Shown in pieces: positions 35,801 to 44,800 of a DNA stretch of 64,000 bases; the stretch's first letter is position 1, and the number at the start of each line of letters is the position of its first letter. The stretch is from Brachyhypopomus gauderio (taxonomy: Eukaryota > Chordata > Actinopteri > Gymnotiformes > Hypopomidae). The translations under genes were made by a program, and so were the position numbers. The stretch is from assembly GCF_052324685.1 (NCBI RefSeq), contig NC_135214.1:793501-857500 (forward strand). Direction: 5' to 3'. The notes under the pieces were generated by a model. It saw only the letters and a list, made by a program, of their open reading frames with translations. It ran no database searches and was not told the origin of the DNA.

Positions 35801-38800
35801 GTCCTCTCTGGGGTGATAGTGAAAAAATACTTGGCTGTCTCCACTACATAGTACATGTACCTGTTTCAAAGTTTCAGGTAAAGTTCTCTTCAGCGTTAAT
35901 TACCTCCTTCCCTAAACTCATTAAAGAAATTTGAGAAGACCTCATAACACCCCCATTTTCACTAAATAAGCAGGTCTTAATCCTCGCTGATTAGAGACTA
36001 CAATAAGCAGAAACTTCTGCTATCTCCTATCATTTTTTGTATTTGGCAAAAGCTCCAATTAAAGTGGTACCTTTTCTAGCACCTGCTGAATTGTAATTGA
36101 AGGGTACTTCGTTTTAATACGAGAATGCATGTTTGATGTGTTTCCATCTTTGGTGAAGAATTTTTGTAAGCCTTACACACTGACTGATAGGTTTGCTGGC
36201 TCCCCTTTTTATTTGAAACAAATCCAAAATGCTGCCATTCTGTAGCAGTGGTGTTTTTCTTTGAAACCAGCTCGCTTGACAACTAAAGCCCTATCCGGAC
36301 GGGATTAGTTTCTCAGGGGGACGTCTGTGAAAATATTTCACCCTTGTACTCAGTGATAAAACTCTTGCATCCGGACAGCAATTGAAAAAACAGGAGGACC
36401 CGTGAGTTTTTGGCTTTCTCGGTCACATGACATCGCCTTGTCACGTGATAGCATGTGAAAACGCGCGCCCAACGTGTAACTACGGTGCGTGGCAGTGGAC
36501 ATATAGCTGTTTTATTAAACGCGAGGTGATGTCTGCATGTATAAACTCAGACATGTGGTTCCGGACGGGACTAAAATTACCAGACGACCACGGAGTACAG
36601 CGAAAAACAGTAGGTAATTCCGCCTGTAATTTTCTCTGAGGACGTCTGAGAAAAACACAGACATGCTCGTTCCGGACGGGATTAAAATCACAGAGGACCC
36701 CCCGTAAAAGAGAAAATTACCCCAGGACCCCCTGAGAAACTAATCCAGTCCGGATAGGGCTTTTCACTCATCGTCATTGTGGCTTTTTCCCCTCTGTATG
36801 ATCTTAGTGAAAACCGCCACTCCATAACCAATCAATGAGCTCCAACTGCTGACGCTGCCCACAGATTTTTTTAATGGCTGCACCAAATTTCTTAAACGCC
36901 CCATTTTTCATAGTACATATTTGGCACGTTGCGTCACGTCACATGGTTAATATTGTGACGGGCAGGGTAAAAAAAAATAAAATAAAAAGGAAGCGATCAC
37001 GCCAAGTCTCAGGGAAAAAGGATGGTTTAATAAAGAATGTGCGCATACCAAAAACCCGTGACATGATCCAAAACAAAGATATAATAACCAGCGGTCAACT
37101 GGTACAAAGACAAGACATATATAGACAAGCAAACGACCCTCAGGTGAGACGGATCACGGGCCCCGCCCACCTGAGGGACGAACACAACACAACAACCGAC
37201 AACTGCCACTGTAGACGGAGGCGACCAGTAGGGAACCCACCGTACCGTGACAAATATGCTGCCACAATTTTACAATACTGTCATCATACTGCCCAATCCT
37301 AGTAGGAGCTATTAGCTTAGCTCAGCAAGTTTTTAAATAAATATATGTTAAATCTGTTCATTGCAGATGCACTTTTGTAGACAAATTGCCCTGATTTGCA
37401 CTGGTGGTAGTTGTTTTTTATTTTATTTATTCATTAATAATATTTTTATTTATTATGTAAAATATTTTAAAAATATTTTTTGTGCAACACCTTTATATTT
37501 ATTTCTTGTTATATAGTAATATTTATAATTCAATTGCTTTTTATTTGTTTCTTTAATACTGATACAATCAACCTGATGATTGATGATGCAGGGGGCACCC
37601 ACCAAAATCTCGCCTAGGGCACCACATTGGTCAGGGCTGGCTCTGTCTGTATGCATTTCTGAGGAAATCGACTGGATTGTATTGGATTGTGGCACTGAAC
37701 TCAACTGATGCCAAACGCAAGGTGTCTCTGGTGCTGAAATCTTCTGTACTTCAGATCTTTGTGTTTCTCTCCAATATCTCACCCAGTTCAATTAATAGTT
37801 TAGCTATTAGTTGTGCTGTGAGGACCTCATTCTGAAGTTCATGCCATAACAGGGACAATGATATTGCACTCTAACCTGAACAAAACACTATAGTGCAAGT
37901 TAATAACTATTTTCTGTGAATTAATGATGTCATTCTCTTTATAACAGAATTCAACACATTTTTGGGTGATATAACTGTGGGAAATGGAGCACAAATCGTT
38001 CTTTCCTGTGAGGCAAACAACAAAGGATTAACAGTGAAATGGGAGAAGGATGGCTATGAACTAAAGTGTGTACAGAACAAACACACCATGGAAGTGACAG
38101 AATCAAAAGACAAAAAAGTTTGTAAAACAAAGTGTTCCTTGAAAATCCAGAATGCAGATGAGCGAGATCATGGGAAGTATACCATAAATCTGATTAACGA
38201 ATCGGGTTCTACTTCCTGCTCTGCCATGGTGACTGTTGGTATGGAGTGACTTTTTTATTCACCCTCTAACATACATTCTTTCAACTTATTTTAGATCACT
38301 GTAAAATGTTCAAAGAACTGTCTATGTGATGACAGTGATAAGATTATGAAGACAGTATGTTTGAACCTTAAATACATTGAATAATAGATAGAGCTTTCAC
38401 AGAGGTGGAAATGCACACACTGTTATAGACTATATTTACATTCTAACATCCTGCATCCAAGAAACAAAAGTGTTTCTTAACCCTGAACTCAATAATAATG
38501 TCAGCAATGTGCACCCCTTCAAGTGCTTTGCTAACTCCTGCTACAAATTCTGTGTCTCTTACAGAACTCAAGGAGTGGAGGACAGTACAATGGAAGTAAG
38601 TCTACAGTCATTCTGTCATATTGTGTCATGGGGTCAAGTACCAACACAATCATCATACCCATTTGTATCTGAATATTTTTGTAAATCCTGAGATACCATT
38701 ATTGGCAGTACTTATTCCAAAAATCATGTCATGAATAAACACCTACTACCCTAGTCAAATCTACAATATATTATTACTGTAACAATGCTGTAGTCCAATA

Positions 38801-41800
38801 ATAAATGAACTTGTAAGGGCAAATGTTTTCGCTAAACACAGAAACCCCATAAGTGACTAGTCACTGAACCAAAGGACTACCATTTTTAGAGCCGTGCCTT
38901 CAAAGTAAAAAAAAAAAAGGAAAATGTATAAGCCGCACCGGGCTAAAAACCGCATCCACTGAACTGAATACATTTAACTGAACTGATCAGTTTCTGTGCC
39001 TGTAGCATTTCACGTGCGACAGATTTGACTTTCAGCCGGTGTTGTGGCGAATTCAGACTCCCCTCGTTTATCCGCATATAGACGCTACAGATTATATTGT
39101 CAATTTACGTTTCTATGCATAAATAAGAGCTAGACTTTAAATATCCATCACAGCAAATGGCACGGCATTATCTATGTCCAAAGACACACTGGCTCAAGGG
39201 TGTTAATTATTTTAAATAAAATACACACTGGCTATACCAAAGTTCACCTCTGACCACATAACTTCGCAGTATTACGTCTAAACAAGAGTGTTCAATGAAC
39301 TAAGTCAGTGGTTCCCAAAGTGGGGGGCGCGGAGCTATTGCAGGGGGGGCGCGGAGCTTGAAAGTAAAACGTGCACATGTGTCAATATTAGGGATGCACC
39401 GATTCCGATATTAATATCTGAAAAAATTCTATATCGGGTATCGGGGACAATGTGACCGATCCATAAAAACAGATCTATTCAGTCTAATTCTATGCTTGTA
39501 TTGCTTGCTTTTCGGAGTTAGTTCAACCCTAATACTCGCGCTGGTGGTATTCCACTTAGTCCGTTTATTTGCTGGTTGACCAAAATAAACCTGGGCTCCA
39601 GCAATACTTCACTGTTCATACATGAACTGGTGAGTTGTCCAAAGCTCATTTAATGCGTTACTTACAGAAATAAATTAAAGAGCAGTGGTCTGACTCGGTC
39701 TACGGCGGAAAGCTAAAAAAACAATATTCCATACGCACGCTCAACTCGCTCCCTTAAAGAGACAGTACACATATTTCTGGCCGTTACATGCTTTGTGCTC
39801 TGCGTGATGTCTGCGCTTGCAAACTAGCCGCATATGTATTGCTGTTTCTCTTATTTCATCTCCTTATTTATTTTAAATTACATTTAGAATTCTTGAACCA
39901 TTTAAAATGTTTCTTGCAGTTAATTTTTTTCATGTTTGACCAAAGTTGTGAACCTATTGTTTTTGTAAGTTTTCAACACATCCCTAGTCAATATGGGGGG
40001 GGGGGGGGGTGTAGGGTGTAGGGGGGGCGCAAAAATATTCTCATCTACTAAAGGGGGGCACGGCAGAAAAAGTTTGGGAACCACTGAACTAAGTTATATA
40101 TCACTGTATAGGAAGTTATATTCACTGTAACTTCCGAACATCATCTGTAGCGTCTTTATGTGTGTGCAAATGAGGGGAGTCGGATTCAGCCGTGGAGTCT
40201 GAATTTGTACCTGCTGCTTGCATGTGCTAAATGAAAATGAGCACTTTCTTCTTTGATTTACAACTTTGACATACCACCTACTCACACTAGGCACGGTTTG
40301 CTGGTTCCGTGCTGGGGCCCCCCCTCCCCACTCCCCCTCTGGCCTGCACTCACACTGCCTTTATCAAGCCGGCCCGAGCACACTTACATCATCACAACGC
40401 CACTTTATTTGGAAAAAAGCGCTCGCCCAATTCTCTTTAATTGTATTTTTGGAGTCGTTTTGGGAGTGCAGAAACACAGATTTATCGATCATTTAACACA
40501 ACAACTGTCCGCTAATTGTGCTGCACGTGTTAAAAGATTTTTACAGAGGCAGCAGAAATCCAGGGAAGAATTGTCACGTTGAGGACCCCGGCCCCTCCCT
40601 TTTGGGCGTGTGTATACGTTGTCCACGTGCTTTGTCTGCGTCTATGGATATCCGTGGTTAGGGTTACGTCGTGTGATTTATAAGTCTCACCTGTAACTTG
40701 TCTCGTAATCACATGGGGCTAATGTGGTTTGTCTATTTAATGTGCGCTCGCGCAGTGTCCTGTGCTCGTCTTTGTCTAAAGTCTGCACGTTTCTGTGTGC
40801 GTCTTTCGATGTTACTTGTGCGCTATTGCGCAATCTGTGTTAAATAAACGTGACGTCTGTTACAAGGAAGGATTCAGTGTCTCGTCCTTCGTCCCTCGCC
40901 GAACGTCACAGAAAGACGAGCCGTCTGAGACACCAAGAAAATGTCAGGCTACACGACTCGGCCAAGAAAGAGTCAGCGCCCTAGTAAGCGGCATCACCGC
41001 GCTTCTTCCCCTCCACCACGCCGAGACGCGGAGCAGCTGGAGTCAGACCGGGTGTGCGCATTCATGCTACGCGGGGTTCGAGTGACCGAGGATCCCGCGT
41101 TAAAAGCGGAGCTCTACCAGGGGGTGGTGCGCATGTGGTGGAAGCGAAACTGGAACACTGGACAAACCCCTCTCCTTCCCGCGCCCTCTCGCGTCAGAGG
41201 GTGGGCGCCTGCACAGTCGGCGCCACCGCGTCGACCCCGGAGGAGGAGTTTGGAGAGGGGGAGTCCGAGGAGGAGTCAGAGGAGGAGGAGTACCCCCCTC
41301 CACCTGTGTGCCCTTCTCCCAGCGCGGGCTACGAGGGGGAGGAAGAGGAGGATTACCCTCCGTCCATTTACTCCGCTCCCACCATTGACTATGTTGGGGA
41401 GGGGGAGGAGGATGAGGAGTACCCTCAGTCCATCTGCGATGACACCACCGTCGAGTATGATGACTACCCTCCGTCCATCTGCGACGACACCACCGTGGAC
41501 TACAGTGAAGAGGAGGAGGAGGAGGAGGAGTCAGAAGAGAAGGACTACCTCCCTCCGCCTGTAGGTCCCTCTCCTACGGTACAGGAGGACGACGCGTCCA
41601 CCGTGGATTACGGTGCGGAGGACTATTCCCCGTCCGTGGGGTCTGGTGTCTCGGAGAGCGACACCTACAAGGAGGATGAGGAAGAGAGCCTTCCCTCCTC
41701 CGTGGGGACTGTAAAGGGGCGGAGGACTCAGGGGGAGAACGCGTCCTCCAGGTCTTCCAGGGCCAGCCCCATGGACTGTTCCCGGGGTGAGAGCCCGGCG

Positions 41801-44800
41801 GAGTCCATGGAGGGGATCCTGGAGGGTGAGGAGGAGAATATGGACACGGCGGAGGAGCTCCCTCGCGCTGCACCCGGCACGTACGACAGCCGCACTGCAC
41901 CGGGCAGGTCCGCCAGCCGCGCTGCACTTGGCACGTCCGCCAGTTGTGCTGCACCCAGCGGAGGGTCCGCAGCGAAGGCTGGAGGAGGAACGTCCCCTGC
42001 AGCGCCTGCAGCTCCCGGTCTTCCTCCACTCCTAGCTCTCCTCCTGGCGCGTAGTCTGGCGCCTGTTACGTGTTTGTTTGTTCCAGTGTTTGTAATGGCG
42101 CATTTCCACTAGGGCCTGCTTGGCGCAGTACGGTTCAATACGGGTCGATTCGCAACGGAACGGTACGGTCGCGTTGTGTTTCCATTACAATGGTGAACCA
42201 CCCCAATGTGGGTGGAGTCGCTGTTGGTGCGTGGGTTGTAGTGTCGTGACATCATTTGTATACGACCACAACACCGGTCGATGCCCCTTAACACACAGCA
42301 TTACTTATTTATCTTTATCTTCATTATTGTATGTGGTTGCTCTAATTATTGATAATAATTTGGTATTACTCAAACAGGCTGAACACACCCTGCATAAAAA
42401 GCATCAGTCATACAATCAAATGAAATCAAACTTTATTATGAAATATAGATATTTAAAGTACAACATATATAAATAATATAGTTATAGTTTAAAAAAGTGC
42501 AAAAAGCAAATATATACGTATAGCTTTATATGAAATAAATATTTATAGTACTACAAGCAACATTTTGTGTGCTTTTACTGGCGTCTGTCTCGCATGGTGT
42601 TCACAAGTTCGCCAAGCACCCCGAGGAAAGCCCGGTTGAAGGAAACATTTTCCGCCAACTCCGCTCGCCTCGTCAGTGGAAGGGGAATCTTGAACGTAAA
42701 AAATAACAAATATTAAACACAAGCATTCCCGTGAAAGCAACAACAATATAGCGTAACTGCACAAAATGTGTAGCACGTCATCGCTGCTCATGCTGTGTTT
42801 ATGGCTACAGCTAACTAGCAAGGCTAAGAGCTAGCTATTGTACAGTAGTGACTGTGGTGGTAACATTAACTACAAACACAGCTCTAAATTCCTGCGTTTA
42901 CAATAGATGCGTTCATATTACGTTCATATTACATCTTTTACGAGCCTAGTAGTAAAACTGTGAAATCACAATACACTCACCATTCTCCGTGGCCTCCAGC
43001 ACCGACATTGTCCGGCACGTTTTCTCTTCCGTTACTGGCTAGCCGGTGACCGTATATGACATCCATTTGCTGGAACCATTTCCAGTCTTTGCGGTTTGCT
43101 CCGCTGCGTCCGTTATGGTCCTTCACCGCCCGGTAATCGCGTTAAGCTTTTTTAGCTTGGACCGACCGGCACTGCTGAATGGACTGCTGGTAGCCATGAG
43201 TGGCCATTAGCGCGGAAACCTCGCTAAAAACCTTTACATTTCTAGTGGCCCCATCCAGTTCGCCCTGGATTTTTTGATCGCTGATTATTAACAGAAAGGT
43301 TTGTACCTCGGCGTTTGACCAGGGAACAGACTTCGCTCCTTGGGTTTTAAAAATGGCTGAGGAGTCCATAGCATAGCGGAGGAGTCGCTCTCCTGACGCA
43401 ACCTGTGACGACACTCCCTGGCCAATCAGTGTCATGCTGTTCCTCCACGTCACAGAACTGTACCGCTTCGGAACGGTTAGAACCTCGAGCGAGTCGGTAC
43501 GAAAATAGTACCCGAAGGGGCCGGCTCACTGGGAAGTGGTACTAATGGAAACACTCACAAACCGTCGCGACTCGAACCGTACCGCGCCAAGCAGGCTCTA
43601 GTGGAAATGCGCCATAAGTCTACCCGTATGTATACCAAACCCCTTTTTCCCTCTCGTTCCTCTATGTGTCAATGTGCCTGTGTGTGTATTTGTGTCCGTT
43701 CCGTTAAACGTGTCTAACGTTTTTTCCCCGGTCTTCCCAGGGGGGGTGTGCTAGGCGATTCGGGACCGACGCTTCGCCAAGGGCAGTCACTGCCCAGACG
43801 CAGGACTGAGCGCGTCGGATCCGCCCATCGTCGTGGGTTCGGGGCACTCGGTCCTGTTGGCACCCCGGGACGGGTAGTGCCCTTGGAGGGGGCGTCTGTC
43901 ACATTGAGGACCCCGGCCCCTCCCTTTTGGGCGTGTGTATACGTTGTCCGCGTGCTTTGTCTGCGTCTATGGATATCCGTGGTTAGGGTTACGTCGTGTG
44001 ATTTATACTTGTCCCGTAATCACATGGGGCTAATGTGGTTTGTCTATTTAATGTGCGCTCGCGCAGTGTCCTGTGCTCGTCTTTGTCTAAAGTCTGCACG
44101 TTTCTGTGTGCGTCTTTCGATGTTACTTGTTACACTCCAGAGTCACATTAATTATCACACTAGCACAACCACACCCCCACTTGTACATACACTACGTAAA
44201 CACACACCCAAGGGGAGGGGTCCGGGGCTGTAGCGTGACACTTATATGGTTTCTGACATTACTGTGAATCATATACAGTATATAAACATGTTGCATAGTT
44301 TAAAACAGCAGTGAAACTAATTTTAAAGCAACTGACATTTGTGTGTTTTGCCCTATACACCATTTGTGTGTTTTGCCCTATACATATTTTTTAATTGTTA
44401 ATTTTGAAATTATTATTGCTGGTCTATTACTATAAATAGTTTCTTTTTTTGTCATAGTCAAAAAGCAATGGTCACTTCTGTAAAGGAATTAAAAATTGCT
44501 AATGACAGAGTCAGAGAGCTTCGCTTCCTCCTGTATGGAGCAGTTGGAGTTGGAAAATCCAGCACTGTAAACACCATCAGAAGCGTTTTTGAAGGACATA
44601 CGTTTGTTGGTTGTCTGGCTGAGACAGCGGCTGATAAGAGTTTTACTAAAACTGTGAGTACACAGTGTGACTCTGTTCATGAAGGTTCATTCTGAAGTCT
44701 GATTTCAAGCTTGTAAATTATTTTGTCTACTGTGTACACAAGACTCAAATAATAGAAAATTAGTGATCGAAAACAAACTATATTTGATCCATGTTGAACG

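Larger units (their letters stand above)
40572..44130 (+). mobile_element. LTR retrotransposon, family X, non-autonomous, with nested Harbinger
   Basis: 5' LTR 40572-40910 (TGTCACGTTGAGG ... GAACGTCACA). 3' LTR from 43897, preceded by a purine-rich tract (TTGGAGGGGGCG) and broken off at about 44130. A further reversed scrap of the LTR start lies at about 44194-44240. The interior has one G+C-rich Gag-like region and no protease, reverse transcriptase or integrase, so it must depend on another element. Solo LTRs of the family are at 807 and 49270. Confidence 0.8.

Noticed and set aside
36874..37302. 142-codon + strand ORF
   Set aside because: It lies almost entirely in the solo LTR at 36954-37252 and has no protein motif.
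38470..38691. 73-codon ORF overlapping the linker exon
   Set aside because: It reads a different frame from the phase-correct 31-nt exon and crosses both splice sites.
41100..42035. Several long overlapping ORFs on both strands in the G+C-rich region
   Set aside because: Low-complexity Glu/Pro/Arg sequence makes all frames open; only the + strand frames tied to the LTR element were kept.
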